Origin: an uncultured Chlorobiaceae bacterium
Lineage (GTDB): Bacteria; Bacteroidota; Chlorobiia; Chlorobiales; Chlorobiaceae
NCBI GenBank assembly: GCA_903836465.1
Contig: CAILRB010000008.1
Span: forward strand, 1-47,044
DNA: 47,044 bases
Reading direction: 5' to 3'
The notes below the pieces were generated by a model that was not told the DNA's origin, did no database searches, and worked only from the letters and a program-made list of their open reading frames with translations. A program made the position numbers and the translations under genes. Positions 24,401 to 33,821 of the stretch are shown here, piece by piece. Position 1 is the first letter of the stretch. Each line of letters opens with the position of its first letter.

Positions 24401-25548
24401 GCGCCGCCTGACGTTTCGTTTATCCTGACGTCGATATGAAATCCGTTAACGCCAAGCGGCGCATCAAGCCGATCGCTTCCAACCGTTGCATCGATGGCGA
24501 GCTGTCGAAGATACCAGATCAGAATCTGCTCATCTTCCCAACCAAGGCGAATGCCCATCTCTTTCTGGGGGTGAAATCCATCCTGCTCCTCCTTCAGCAA
24601 ATTGTGACTCACCGGCTGGTTCGCATGCACGATAGAGGCAAATCCGTCATTGAAACGGGCTGCTTCAATAAACAGCTCGTCATAAATACCTACAGGAAAG
24701 GCTCCTTCATTCATCACCGGAAAGAGCAGTGGAGCAAACAGGGAGCGTGCTTCACTTTTTTTCAGGATCGGAATACGTGCGGCATAACGTGCAATAAAGG
24801 GACCGTTGACATCGGGCAATGAAGCTGTCTGTTCAAGAGCATAGTCCGTATCCTTCTTAATGTCGATATAGAGCCATCCCCCTTTGGCGAAGTCGTCATC
24901 GGCAAGCTGAATCGTGGTTTTGTAAAGCAGGCCACCGTTCTCGGCAAGCAAAGGTTGACGCAGCAAATGCGCATAGACTTTTCCCCAACTCACTTTATTG
25001 TCCAAAACAAACGGGGCTGGAGGCTTCTGCCCGCGAATTGCACAGAGATAGCTGTCGTCAATCACGGCATTCGGCGTTCGCGGTGCGGTAAAGTTGAATG
25101 CTTTCCGGTAGGTCAAAGGCAAATATTTTTTTACTGCAAGAGAAGCCTCCACTGCGGCAGGAGCAATCTGTGCACCGACTTTTCCGGTACTCCTCTCTTC
25201 ATCAATATCGAAATACTTTGACTTGCCGTCAGGGTATTTTGCCTCCTTCAGTGTCTTGTAGAGATTTGATATCTCCATCGGGTATAGCAGTGCTGCCGTA
25301 TCAGCCTCTTTTTCGTCTCCAGGAACTCTCCCTGGAAACTCATCGGGATTGTTCACCACCTTCACAACGAACGAGGGTTTTACATCCGCAAACGCTGTCG
25401 CAGAAAGAGGATTGTACAGTGTCGTGATCTTTTCCAGGGGACTTATATTCCTTGGAATGAACACAATATTGAGCGAAAGCAGGCCTGCGTTATCCACGCC
25501 TTGCGGAAAGGCCATGAGTGTAAAGCGGGTATTTTTATAGGAAGGCAT
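21463..25548 (-). CDS. Giant hypothetical protein, second of a pair (about 1361 aa)
   Basis: No family recognised. There is no signal peptide and no long hydrophobic helix, so it is probably cytoplasmic or exported by a dedicated route. The sequence reads as many beta-rich segments: paired phrases such as TARYIRLTLRAVCEGDD, LTFANKRELEGHWF and RDWTWDGLETSSVIVQRRRRWG in the middle, SGHEHSGLGAMQKLEKSIDK later. Near the C-terminus is a charged, helical stretch (about 1220-1310: RKIVNAKRRKNSALVKALQL...), and the protein ends AVPFICCVGCE. Start at 25548 (MPSYKNTRFTLMAF) is chosen because the upstream frame (to 25698) would overlap the preceding gene. It lies 50 bp behind the other giant gene, so the two are almost certainly co-transcribed. 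Confidence 0.75.
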   Translation of the reverse strand: MPSYKNTRFTLMAFPQGVDNAGLLSLNIVFIPRNISPLEKITTLYNPLSATAFADVKPSFVVKVVNNPDEFPGRVPGDEKEADTAALLYPMEISNLYKTLKEAKYPDGKSKYFDIDEERSTGKVGAQIAPAAVEASLAVKKYLPLTYRKAFNFTAPRTPNAVIDDSYLCAIRGQKPPAPFVLDNKVSWGKVYAHLLRQPLLAENGGLLYKTTIQLADDDFAKGGWLYIDIKKDTDYALEQTASLPDVNGPFIARYAARIPILKKSEARSLFAPLLFPVMNEGAFPVGIYDELFIEAARFNDGFASIVHANQPVSHNLLKEEQDGFHPQKEMGIRLGWEDEQILIWYLRQLAIDATVGSDRLDAPLGVNGFHIDVRINETSGGALASWESLTAVESNGSMTLEDIKFGPYKGELPFQVYPTKLDSAGGTNYWLPIYFGSWNNASMVLPDKVAAQLYANEQDINKPVTVSDTYRAIDTVTKLVYGTSYDFRVRMSDISSGGPEPGADPLNKLQSHIATIAFKRYVAPNTLRILNSDAVRFNTDSVNFESDMLMIARPLLGFPAVVYTGKYTDPDHDPVTELLKASQDIILKNKSEAFGIADPDVVKVEIKVEVETLQLDNLASDDGQEHYVTLYKTYRTFPKAFNDAVEIPVKYVDEKKLNLTEKAEPFTTKLHNDTIGASTGKIILPTARYIRLTLRAVCEGDDSYWGNLNDNPDLNSRYGKTTVLKIFMPSRNEVDLFSCTVDPPVLQGIYLQPDPVSVKLNPIVFKTLQGVKEGMPDIVQRLARQLDLECKESTLLARNGERVQFWCSNMARHTMAPDNSSLTFANKRELEGHWFVCTNLRVERDWTWDGLETSSVIVQRRRRWGRDGEKLEKKTYETIGDLEMRRIASFQAIQQGKEGKVHREYTRVIFIDVIDMHPAGTALPDEAEVQYTLQPQLRPDADGNKPLSDGKFETVPLLLPTTINPTQVPRLVGAGIALSPYVRNVPYSATEPRQRFLWLEFDKLPDDDHDDIFCRVLACAPDQLLSNNNPELMNIPDESPLPIDPEYVRTVTSSSGHEHSGLGAMQKLEKSIDKERHFYLLPTPPGLHPESQELFGLFTYEFRYGHSDRVWSTAQGRFGRQLRVSGLQHPAPNMLCMVTRDEKKICVSAPYASAVYNGKNVTSDPPRTSIWCLLYAQVKQADGLDYRNILLDEIELPPLSPHRFDVEFRRKIVNAKRRKNSALVKALQLELSQLQMREKESVRYARSCFYNKDVVTMLELYGLPLDSSLSILCVEVYGQITKINEHINNYSMKKRDSLLNEAAALFGSPIAQEMTHGIHRIGENSAQKTPDPLGTNLGLFRILRTSPLTAVPFICCVGCE

Positions 25549-25598
25549 AGTATTGAATCCAATGGTTGTGATTAATTCAATGTTGAGACAAAAAACAG

Positions 25599-28500
25599 TT
25601 ACGCAATCTGCCGTGTTTCTTCCCAGCTTTCGCTGAAACTGATGTTGATAACCCAAAAAATACTGATGTCGAGACCAAAGGTCACCTGCGCGATGCAATT
25701 GGTGGGTGCTCCGGCTCCACCTTTATCAATAGTACCTTTTGCTTCAATGGTAATGGTAACGCCGACCAGACCGCCAAGAATTTCCGCATGACCCCTGAAC
25801 AGGATGAAGGCCGATACCGCAACTCTCTGGGTGCTGTCAACGTAGATTTCGACCCCAACCATAAAGAGAATGCTCACATTGCCGATGACAGGAAGTCCAA
25901 CGCCTATCTGAGCACCAAAGCCAAATTTCATGTCGAGCGAGATCACCGGACTGGTGTCGGCGCGTAGCATAAGATCGGCGCTACCAACCGCATAGACGGT
26001 CGCGGCGGCAAGAGAGACACACATGACCTGCAAGCCACCGTGAAACTTGAAGTATGCGCCCGCCGTCGGAAGCAGTTGTTTTGGGTCACTCGTCACCTTC
26101 AGGGCTGCATTGAAAAAGACGCCAAGCCCAAGACTGGCTTCCAGCTTCAAAGGAGTCTGCGGCGCATCATATAAATCGCCAGGCGGAAACTTGATGAGCG
26201 GAATATCTTTTGTGGCCTCAAATTTGTATTCCCAAAGGTTGGCACTGTTGCTCATCGCCACCTTCAGCCCCTTTTTCAGAACCTCAGCGTAGTCACCGGT
26301 AGAAAGTGCGGCGAGAATCTCAAGAATCTGGATCACCGGCTTCAGGTCGTCACTGTATTCGATTTCAGGCGCAGGCAAATCAAGAGCAGAGTCGGAAGCG
26401 CTCTTGCTGCCAAAGTCGGTTTCCGTCCCCTTCTGTGAATTGAAGTTTCCCTTGATGGTAAGCAGCCTTTTCAGCGGTCCGAGATCAACCACCATCGCCA
26501 TACTGTTCATCCTGCCCTTCCAGCTCTTCGACATATCTGCGGCAAAAGAGTCTACATCAAAATCAAACTTGCCGATGTAATCTTTCGGAGGATCTTCGCC
26601 AGCTTTCTTTGTTGCCTTGTATTCAACATAAATCTTCAGACCAGTCACATCCACCAGCGGATATTCAAAGTTCGGCAAGTCAAACTTGAAGGCTTCATTG
26701 ATGAGATCGTCGGCTTTATTTTTGATGAGCTTGTAACCTTGGTCGAGCAGTTTGCCACCCTCTTCCTTCACATTCAGCTCCATTATTTCCCAGACCTGCT
26801 TGCCGACATCTGTTACGCCGGGCAACTTGCTGAAGGCCTCAAGCGGATTGCCGTTGCGGTTGTCGATGCCTTTGAGAAGCTGCATTGCAGTCCCGAAAGT
26901 ACTTTCGGCGTCGCTGATATTGGGAAAAATCCCTTTGCTGTTCATGAGACGGTAGGCATCCGCCAGCAACGGCGGAGTTTTGCTCAACAGGGAGTCTACA
27001 CCCTTTTTAAATGACGGAGTAAGGAAGAGAACTTTCTGTGTGTTCATATTCTGCAGAAAGCCGAAATTGATGGTGGAGGCATCAGGAGTCCGGAGAATAT
27101 CTCCCGGATAGGCAATACGAAGCAGCTCCTTGGCTGCCGCAACCGGATCGACCACAGTATCCTTGTTCCATTCGCCAATACGGATGAGGGGAACGCTCAA
27201 CTGTTCTGCAAGGGGGGTAACCTCTCCGGATCCCCTTTCATGCTGCACCATAGTCCAGCTCCCATCCTTCGGCAGCACCACAGAACCTCTTGCTGCACAG
27301 ACAAAAATCGCCTTATTCGAAGCATCCACTGCGTTGTTCACGTCGAAACGGTTCAACCTCATATACTGCTTCGTCCCGGCAACTTTAATGGTGCAGTTGA
27401 TTTCCGCACCGATGGAGTTATTTTCCGACTGGAGCAGTTTGACGAAATCCTCTTCCTTTATCGGCTTCCCTTGAGGCCCGATCTGCACATAGCCGACGAC
27501 ACCCCTGCTTGCGACACGGTTTAAGGTACCACCCTCAACAACCTCCTCCAGTTCCACATCCGCATCAAATGTTACTGCGAGCAGTTCGCAAGTGCTATTT
27601 ATAAACTCTTTCGGCTTCTCCTGGATGTTCCTGACATTGAGAATGCCGTGAATCATGCCGGGATGAAAAGTGAAGGGATTGTCAATTTCGTCAAAATGAT
27701 CAAAAATATCGGCTTCGGTCAATACGGGGGTATCGTCCGCCTTTTTCGCAACCTTATAACTGAAATCAAACTTCCCGTCGCTTTCGGCTTTCCACCCACT
27801 GTCGATACGGCAGACATAGCCGTTGGCAAGGCGGAACAGCGTAATGGTACGAACAACTTTTACACCCCACGGGTAGACCATGCTTTTGACCTGAACCACT
27901 TCGTGGGAAGTCCTTCCGGTCACGACATTAAAGAGCGCCTGGCTGGTCTGGGCAAAAGCGGCGTCTTTGTTATGCCAGTCGCTGAACATACTGGCGCCGT
28001 AGCCGCTAAGGCCAGCTTTCGTAAGGGGTGAACCCGGCCTGCAGGGAAGACCCCAGGTGTTACTGAAAAATTCAGAATTGAATATCCGGGTCGGCGAATG
28101 CGCCAGTGTGCTTGCATTGGTCGGCGAACCGTCAGGATTATTGATATTGAAAAACTGAAAGGTGAATCCTTCGAACATGTCATCTTCACCCGGCAGCGAT
28201 GAAGATCCCGCCGTCAACTCCAGTTGAATGCCGCCGTTCACATAATTATTGAAAGCTGGCCGGATGTTTTCGAGCCCTGGTGTTCGTGATTGCCCTGATT
28301 TGTTATTCAAAATGGCTGCGGTAACCATCCCGAACGGCAGATTGAAGATTGCATACGTCCTGCCATCTTTTTTATTGCGGTAGGTTTCCACAAGATATTT
28401 GGAAAGCGGAATAGGTGAGAGTGTCACGGATTCCGAACTGAGGTTGCCGATACGTGTCGGAAAACCATCGTTCTGATAATAGTTGAAACCTGCTGGGGGG

Positions 28501-30869
28501 TCATAAGGAACTCCGACAGGGGCACCCGGCTTGATTTTGGGAGGAGTAAGGTTGAAGACCGGTTCCCAAGCAATCTGCGGCACCGTGAATGCGTGAGCAA
28601 AAACACCTTTTGTAGTGACGTCAAGTCCCCGCATCTGTATCGGGAAAACTGAAGCATTGGCCTCATCATGAATGTTGATGTCGAATTGCCGACCGAGGTT
28701 ATTCTGGAAGGTAAAAGCCACACCCATCTGATTGGCTTTACTGCTGACATCAACCAGAGCAAAATCATCCTTAATGACACTGAACCTGCCAAGAGCCTGT
28801 GACTGAAGCGAAATGTTTTCCTGTATTGCACGTCTTGTCGGTGTCTCAAGAGACTGCTGAGAGTGTGTTTGCGCATAAACATTCTGGAATGGACTCTCCA
28901 TTGCCACCTGTGTAAAATCGGTCAGCGGATCAATATTCTCTGCGTTGGTTTTGCTTGTAATTTTCTCAACAGGAAACGGCGCCTGCAATGGCGCAAAATG
29001 GAAAGAGACTCCGACACGGTCATTCGTGTTGGTCATTTTTTCCCATTGCACCAGACCGATCAACCATAACCAGACAATGCTCTCTTTTTTCCCTGACGAC
29101 ACAACAGCAACAGTAGTCTGGGTGCCCATCTCAAACTGTCTTCTTAACACGCCAAGGTTGGCTGCATAAGGATCGGGCAAGGTCGGCAGGTAAGAGAACA
29201 TGCCGAAGCCGAGGTAGAGCTTCCCTTTTGTGACAGAGGTAAAATCTTCCGAACACTCTCCAAAAAGCACAACGCTGTTGGGGGGCGTAACGGTAAACAA
29301 TGCATTGTGCATCGCCAGTGCGTAAGGCTTTACACCGGGTATTTTGTCTGGTTTCGAATTATCTGACAAAACATTGTTATCGATGATCGCTATTTGCCGT
29401 TTGGTTTTCCCGGCGCTGAGAACATAACCACTGTTTTTAGTTTTCACGGTAACAGCAACTCCGTCAACCTTCACCGGGCGATCAACAAGCATCTCGCAAT
29501 TTGTTGTACCTGCGACCATTTCGTCACCGGCGGCAACCGAATTGAAGAGGAAGAGTGCATCCTTCTGCATACGCCACTCCATTGTGGTGCCGAAGCAGTT
29601 CACCTCATCCTGCCAAAGCGCGAAAGTCTGGAGGGATCCCCCCCCGTCACTCTTCAATTCCGTCAGGCCGATTCGCCCCGGTTCACCGATGATAAAGGGA
29701 CTTGGGAGGGAAATGTGTTTATTCTTGAGATTGATCATTGCAGCATCAAGCCCTGGGCCGCAACCAATAATGAGGGCACCGTTACCGTCCGCTTCCGGTG
29801 GATTTGCAAAGTCAATTTTGGCTGCAGGAATGCTCCACCAACTCTTTTGAATGGAAGCCTCGCCTTGAAACGTACACAATAATGAGTCACACGTTCCGAT
29901 CTTGAAGAGAGGATTATCGCACTCCACAGGAATGAAGAGCCTGCTGAAAAACGGAAGAAAAAGAGTGTTCTGATCGCCGTTATAGTTGAATGCGGCTTTA
30001 TGGCCATAAACAAACCATGAGGATGACTGAACCGCAAGGATCTGCTTCGTGATCCCTTTGAAGCTGAATTGAAAGCTTTCAGGAAGCTTGAACTCCGTCT
30101 GGCGGGCGTCAACTCCGTAAGGACTTGTCGGGTCGATTGCAAAACTCGTGTTCTGTTCAAGCTGCAACTCGACATGAACCGTTGTCAGAGCGCTCACCGT
30201 CAATTGACCATTGAGAATCTCCGGGTCGTTATCCAGCGTGAGTGTTCCTCCCTTTACCCGAAGACCGCAGAAATATGCCGCGTCTGCGGCAGAATCGAAG
30301 ACTCTGGCATTGATCCATACGGAATCAGGAACGATGACATACTTTCTCGCAAGTTCGACAGGCAGCGTGTTGGCAAGAACAAAGAGGGGTTCAACAAAAC
30401 TTGCCTTGAACAACATTGCTGGTTCTACCCAACCATTGATATAAAGAGGAATAAGCTTCTCGGTACGTACTACATCAAAATAGAGATTTTGTCCGCTACT
30501 GTCTATGAAAGGGCCCGACGTCGTTACCCTTACACCTGCTGCGGCTGCCGGAGTACTTCCCTGCACCTGGGTAGTGCGGACAGGAAGCGTGCGCACAAAT
30601 ACCTGCTGGTTGCGGGGTACCTGTGATTTGATGCGCGCAACAATCTTGTCAATCTTGTCGATCCGTTTTTTATCAACGTTGGTCGAAGCGAACAAATCGC
30701 TCCGCTCAAAAATAAAATCCTGATTGCGAATGGTTTCCGGATTCTGTTGAAACAGAGCAGAGGCAAGTGTTTCCTGAAGCTGTTCAAGAGATCTTTCTTC
30801 CTGAGTATTGTTTGTCTGAATTTGCCCGGTCAAAGAGGCAAGCAGCGTGGAAAGAATTTTTTCAGGCAT
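25599..30869 (-). CDS. Giant hypothetical protein, first of a pair (about 1756 aa)
   Basis: No family recognised. A Gln/Glu-rich helical N-terminus (EERSLEQLQETLASALFQQ) is followed by about 1200 residues of beta-rich sequence with several FxFxx... and PGLDAAMINL-like segments, a helical part (about 1280-1400: PSFKKGVDSLLSKTPPLLAD...), and a Gly-rich C-terminal region (about 1560-1756) of alternating hydrophobic strands (e.g. FGFGAQIGVGLPVIGNVSIL, AEILGGLVGVTITIEAKGT), ending in SESWEETRQIA. The last part looks like a beta-sheet platform or barrel, but there is no signal peptide. The start at 30869 (MPEKILSTLL) is preferred; an in-frame ATG at 30917 would add 16 residues. First gene of a two-gene operon. 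Confidence 0.75.
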   Translation of the reverse strand: MPEKILSTLLASLTGQIQTNNTQEERSLEQLQETLASALFQQNPETIRNQDFIFERSDLFASTNVDKKRIDKIDKIVARIKSQVPRNQQVFVRTLPVRTTQVQGSTPAAAAGVRVTTSGPFIDSSGQNLYFDVVRTEKLIPLYINGWVEPAMLFKASFVEPLFVLANTLPVELARKYVIVPDSVWINARVFDSAADAAYFCGLRVKGGTLTLDNDPEILNGQLTVSALTTVHVELQLEQNTSFAIDPTSPYGVDARQTEFKLPESFQFSFKGITKQILAVQSSSWFVYGHKAAFNYNGDQNTLFLPFFSRLFIPVECDNPLFKIGTCDSLLCTFQGEASIQKSWWSIPAAKIDFANPPEADGNGALIIGCGPGLDAAMINLKNKHISLPSPFIIGEPGRIGLTELKSDGGGSLQTFALWQDEVNCFGTTMEWRMQKDALFLFNSVAAGDEMVAGTTNCEMLVDRPVKVDGVAVTVKTKNSGYVLSAGKTKRQIAIIDNNVLSDNSKPDKIPGVKPYALAMHNALFTVTPPNSVVLFGECSEDFTSVTKGKLYLGFGMFSYLPTLPDPYAANLGVLRRQFEMGTQTTVAVVSSGKKESIVWLWLIGLVQWEKMTNTNDRVGVSFHFAPLQAPFPVEKITSKTNAENIDPLTDFTQVAMESPFQNVYAQTHSQQSLETPTRRAIQENISLQSQALGRFSVIKDDFALVDVSSKANQMGVAFTFQNNLGRQFDINIHDEANASVFPIQMRGLDVTTKGVFAHAFTVPQIAWEPVFNLTPPKIKPGAPVGVPYDPPAGFNYYQNDGFPTRIGNLSSESVTLSPIPLSKYLVETYRNKKDGRTYAIFNLPFGMVTAAILNNKSGQSRTPGLENIRPAFNNYVNGGIQLELTAGSSSLPGEDDMFEGFTFQFFNINNPDGSPTNASTLAHSPTRIFNSEFFSNTWGLPCRPGSPLTKAGLSGYGASMFSDWHNKDAAFAQTSQALFNVVTGRTSHEVVQVKSMVYPWGVKVVRTITLFRLANGYVCRIDSGWKAESDGKFDFSYKVAKKADDTPVLTEADIFDHFDEIDNPFTFHPGMIHGILNVRNIQEKPKEFINSTCELLAVTFDADVELEEVVEGGTLNRVASRGVVGYVQIGPQGKPIKEEDFVKLLQSENNSIGAEINCTIKVAGTKQYMRLNRFDVNNAVDASNKAIFVCAARGSVVLPKDGSWTMVQHERGSGEVTPLAEQLSVPLIRIGEWNKDTVVDPVAAAKELLRIAYPGDILRTPDASTINFGFLQNMNTQKVLFLTPSFKKGVDSLLSKTPPLLADAYRLMNSKGIFPNISDAESTFGTAMQLLKGIDNRNGNPLEAFSKLPGVTDVGKQVWEIMELNVKEEGGKLLDQGYKLIKNKADDLINEAFKFDLPNFEYPLVDVTGLKIYVEYKATKKAGEDPPKDYIGKFDFDVDSFAADMSKSWKGRMNSMAMVVDLGPLKRLLTIKGNFNSQKGTETDFGSKSASDSALDLPAPEIEYSDDLKPVIQILEILAALSTGDYAEVLKKGLKVAMSNSANLWEYKFEATKDIPLIKFPPGDLYDAPQTPLKLEASLGLGVFFNAALKVTSDPKQLLPTAGAYFKFHGGLQVMCVSLAAATVYAVGSADLMLRADTSPVISLDMKFGFGAQIGVGLPVIGNVSILFMVGVEIYVDSTQRVAVSAFILFRGHAEILGGLVGVTITIEAKGTIDKGGAGAPTNCIAQVTFGLDISIFWVINISFSESWEETRQIA

Positions 30870-31095
30870 GATGGTTGGGCTTTCATTTTCTTGACAATAG
30901 AGAGAAGGGTCATGCAACTCAACGTCGCCCGTGCTGTCAAACCTATTTTCGACAGGTCTTATTCAGTGCGGATGGCGGTCTTGAAAAGCCTGAGAGCAAC
31001 AGAGAACTGCTCTTTGGTAAAGGTGATCTTTAAGAAATGAAGATATATATGTTTGCTATATTTTACATAAAAATCCTGAACTATCTTTTTTTTAT

Positions 31096-32889
31096 TCAGT
31101 CAATCTCTTCCTTCGCAACTCTCAACCTCACACTGAAGACTGAACCGTGGTTAACTCGCGATCGAACTTCAACATCACCTTTATGGGCGAGAACGATATG
31201 CTTCACAATTGACAGCCCGAGACCTGTGCCTCCAAGCTGGCGGGAACGCCCCTTGTCAACCCGGTAAAAGCGCTCAAAGATACGCTCAAGATCGGGTTTT
31301 GATATGCCGATTCCGTTATCTTCGACCTCCAGTCGAACATCATCATCAACCCTGAAGGCTGAAATCCTTATCCTTCCATTGCTGTCATCAACATATTTGA
31401 TGGCGTTGTCGAGAAGGTTGCGGATAACAATATCAAGATACCGGGCATCAGCATACACTGGTGGAAGTTCTTTGGAAATATTGATATCAAGCCTGATCCG
31501 TTTTTTATCCAGTGACGGTTTCAGAAAGTCAACCGATTTTTGCACCACTTCATTAATATCGACTCCTGTAAATTGATACTCGATGTAGCCCGACTCAATT
31601 TTGGAGAGATCAAGCACGTCGTTGACCAGAGCCGTGAGCTGTTGACTTGCCTGCAGGATGATGTTCAGAAAGGGTGTCGCATGTTTTGGATCATCTATCG
31701 CCCCTTCGAGCAGGGTTTCAGTATAACCGGTGATAACGGTAAGTGGCGTGCGCAGTTCGTGTGACACACTGGAAACAAAATCACGCCGTATTTTTTCAAG
31801 GTTGCGAATCGTTGTGATGTCATTCAACACAACCACTGTTCCTTCAAACCGGTTTTCCTTGATGAGGGGCATGGAGCTAATCTGCATAATCCGTAACCCT
31901 TTAGAGGTCATAAGCGACATCTCCTCCTTGCGTAACGCTATTTGTGTGCTGTGAACTCTGGCAAACAGCTCCTGAAGCTTGCTGTCAGAAAGATGCCTGA
32001 CCGAGCGTAACTTGAACATTGCTCCGTCAATGTGCAACATTGTTGAAGCTGCAGGGTTAACAAGAATAATATCACCGGATACATCGGTGACAATAATTGC
32101 TTCACGAATGCCCGAAAAAACAGCCAGATACCACTCCTCACTGCGACGCATTGTTGTTATCTTGTCCGTCATCACCGTAAATGCCTGTGCCAGCAGACCG
32201 AATTCATCACGTCGCTGAGAGTGGATAACGCCGGAAAAGTCTCCTTTAATCCTTTTTTTAGCCATGTTAGCAAGCACGCGCAGTTGTCGGGTAAACAAAA
32301 AAGCTGTCAGAACACCAGCGGCAAGAGAAAAAAAGAGTATGAATAAAAGCTGCCCAATAACCTTGTTGCGAAACTCAAGTTCATAAATTTCGATGTCGTA
32401 GAGCGGTTTGCAGAATCGAAGAATGGCCCACGGTTTTGGCAACCCGACAGGTACCGCCATATAGAGCATGTACTCTTTTACCGACTGGCTGAATCGAGTA
32501 TTTTCACCGTAACCACTTTCAAGAGCGGCCTTAACCTCTGGTCGGCCACGGTGGTTTTCAAAGGTGATGAGCTTCTCCTGCGAGATGGAGGTATCACCAA
32601 GAACCCTTCCATCAAGATCAATCAGGGTAACTCTGACGTCAAGTGCGCGCCCCACCTGTGCCATCCATACACGAAGTTTTTCACTTGATTGCCAATCTTG
32701 TGGCTTCTGCTCCAGGAACTGTTTGTTGAGCAGAAGGTCCCGCTGCAACTCATGTCTGGTTTCTGAAGTCAGTATCTCCGTCAACCGATGGCCAACGAAA
32801 AGATAGCTCATGACTACCGCAAAAAAAATAATCCCGCCAAGAGCCAGACCAATCCGGAAATGCAGCTTAACGTGCATGGGCTTCATCAT
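31096..32889 (-). CDS. phoR: Sensor histidine kinase PhoR (phosphate regulon)
   Basis: Membrane-bound partner of PhoB. It has about 597 aa from the ATG at 32889 (an open frame runs to 32952). A first membrane helix (IGLALGGIIFFAVVMSYLFV) is followed by a periplasmic domain of about 150 residues, a second helix (LLFILFFSLAAGVLTAFLF), a HAMP linker, a PAS domain (YLAVFSGIREAIIVTDVSGDIILVNPAA), the HisKA box FVSSVSHELRTPL with the phospho-accepting His, and the HATPase with N, G1 (DNGIGIS) and G2 (GGTGLGLSIV) boxes. Its start overlaps the end of phoB by 23 bp, so translation is coupled. The PAS and periplasmic domains fit PhoR of the long type. Confidence 0.88.
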   Translation of the reverse strand: MMKPMHVKLHFRIGLALGGIIFFAVVMSYLFVGHRLTEILTSETRHELQRDLLLNKQFLEQKPQDWQSSEKLRVWMAQVGRALDVRVTLIDLDGRVLGDTSISQEKLITFENHRGRPEVKAALESGYGENTRFSQSVKEYMLYMAVPVGLPKPWAILRFCKPLYDIEIYELEFRNKVIGQLLFILFFSLAAGVLTAFLFTRQLRVLANMAKKRIKGDFSGVIHSQRRDEFGLLAQAFTVMTDKITTMRRSEEWYLAVFSGIREAIIVTDVSGDIILVNPAASTMLHIDGAMFKLRSVRHLSDSKLQELFARVHSTQIALRKEEMSLMTSKGLRIMQISSMPLIKENRFEGTVVVLNDITTIRNLEKIRRDFVSSVSHELRTPLTVITGYTETLLEGAIDDPKHATPFLNIILQASQQLTALVNDVLDLSKIESGYIEYQFTGVDINEVVQKSVDFLKPSLDKKRIRLDINISKELPPVYADARYLDIVIRNLLDNAIKYVDDSNGRIRISAFRVDDDVRLEVEDNGIGISKPDLERIFERFYRVDKGRSRQLGGTGLGLSIVKHIVLAHKGDVEVRSRVNHGSVFSVRLRVAKEEID

Positions 32890-33577
32890 TATTCTCCACA
32901 AGCTTGTAACCAAGCCCCCGTAGTGTTTTGATGATACTTCCACTCTCCCCAAGCTTTTCGCGTATCCTTGTAATGTGCGTGTCGATAGTTCTTGTGCTGA
33001 TATTCTTGTCTATATCCCAGACATCGCTGAGCAACGTCTCCCGTGACTGGGCCTCTCCCTTTCTTTTGAGGAGTGCGACAAGCAGTTTGAACTCCATAAG
33101 GGTCAGCACAAGTTCTTTGCCATCAAGCGTAACAATATGACGAGTAAGATCTACTTCAAGACCTCCAGTCTTGAGTACCTCCTGCATTTTGCCCCCCTGA
33201 CGGCGCTCCCGCTTGAGGATTGCGCGTACCCGGAGGTTCAGCTCACGAGGACTGAACGGTTTGATAACATAGTCATCAATGCCGAGTTCAAAACCAAGAA
33301 TTCTGTCTATCTCTTCCCCTTTGGCCGTCACCATAATAATGGGAATATCCTTATAGAGTTGATGCTGCCTGATTTTTCGGCACAGCTCGAACCCGTCCAT
33401 TCCCGGAAGCATGATATCAAGAAGCACAAGGTCAAAACTTTTTCGTGAAAGTTCTACAAGAGCATCTTCAGCGCTGCCCGAAAGATGACATTTATAACCT
33501 GCCCGATTAAGATTATACTCCAGCAGGTTCGCAAGGTCCTGGTCATCCTCGACGACGAGCAGCATTGGATCCGACAT
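32867..33577 (-). CDS. phoB: Response regulator PhoB (phosphate regulon)
   Basis: An OmpR/PhoB-class regulator of 236 aa. Receiver domain: acidic pair VVEDDQD (8-14), phospho-acceptor Asp54 in LVLLDIMLPGMDG, TAKG switch Thr and the Lys of YVIKPFSPREL. The winged-helix DNA-binding domain follows (LTLMEFKLLVALLKRKGEAQSRETLL; ISTRTIDTHITRIREKLGESG). It is the first gene of phoB-phoR. A row of TTAACA-like hexamers lies about 130-165 bp upstream and may be its own binding site. Confidence 0.9.
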   Translation of the reverse strand: MSDPMLLVVEDDQDLANLLEYNLNRAGYKCHLSGSAEDALVELSRKSFDLVLLDIMLPGMDGFELCRKIRQHQLYKDIPIIMVTAKGEEIDRILGFELGIDDYVIKPFSPRELNLRVRAILKRERRQGGKMQEVLKTGGLEVDLTRHIVTLDGKELVLTLMEFKLLVALLKRKGEAQSRETLLSDVWDIDKNISTRTIDTHITRIREKLGESGSIIKTLRGLGYKLVENNDEAHAR

Positions 33578-33703
33578 AACACTTACATATAAAAGGTGAG
33601 CTTTGACTTTATTATTTTCTCTTTTTCAATGTACACTAAAATTGTAAACGTTTTTGTAACCAGCTCTCTTTGGCTCTCAGCCAACCCTGCTTTTTTCTGA
33701 TTA

Positions 33704-33743
33704 TTAACATACCCTTAACAATCCCTCAACACTTTATCACATA
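33704..33743 (+). promoter_or_regulatory. Candidate Pho box: four TTAACA-like hexamers at 11-bp steps
   Basis: TTAACA (33704), TTAACA (33715), TCAACA (33726) and TCACAT (33737) occur on the plus strand, each start exactly 11 bp after the last, with CC-ended 5-bp spacers between the first three. PhoB/PhoP-type regulators bind direct repeats at one helical turn; the Bacillus PhoP box is of the TTAACA-N5 form. The site lies between divergent phoB (start 33577) and the gene at 33822. Confidence 0.6.
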
Positions 33744-33821
33744 TCTTGTCAGGTTGACAAAGCACGGTGTAACCCCTGCCTGCATCTATAATTCCAGAGA
33801 TTCACTCTTGAGATATGCATC

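Noticed and set aside
25549-25698. N-terminal extension of the second giant protein to 25698
   Set aside because: It would overlap the upstream gene by 100 bp in another frame; MPSYKNTRFT at 25548 is a more natural start.
30069-30626. A 185-codon plus-strand frame inside the first giant gene
   Set aside because: Antisense shadow; no ribosome binding site or domain, while the minus frame is continuous for more than 5 kb.
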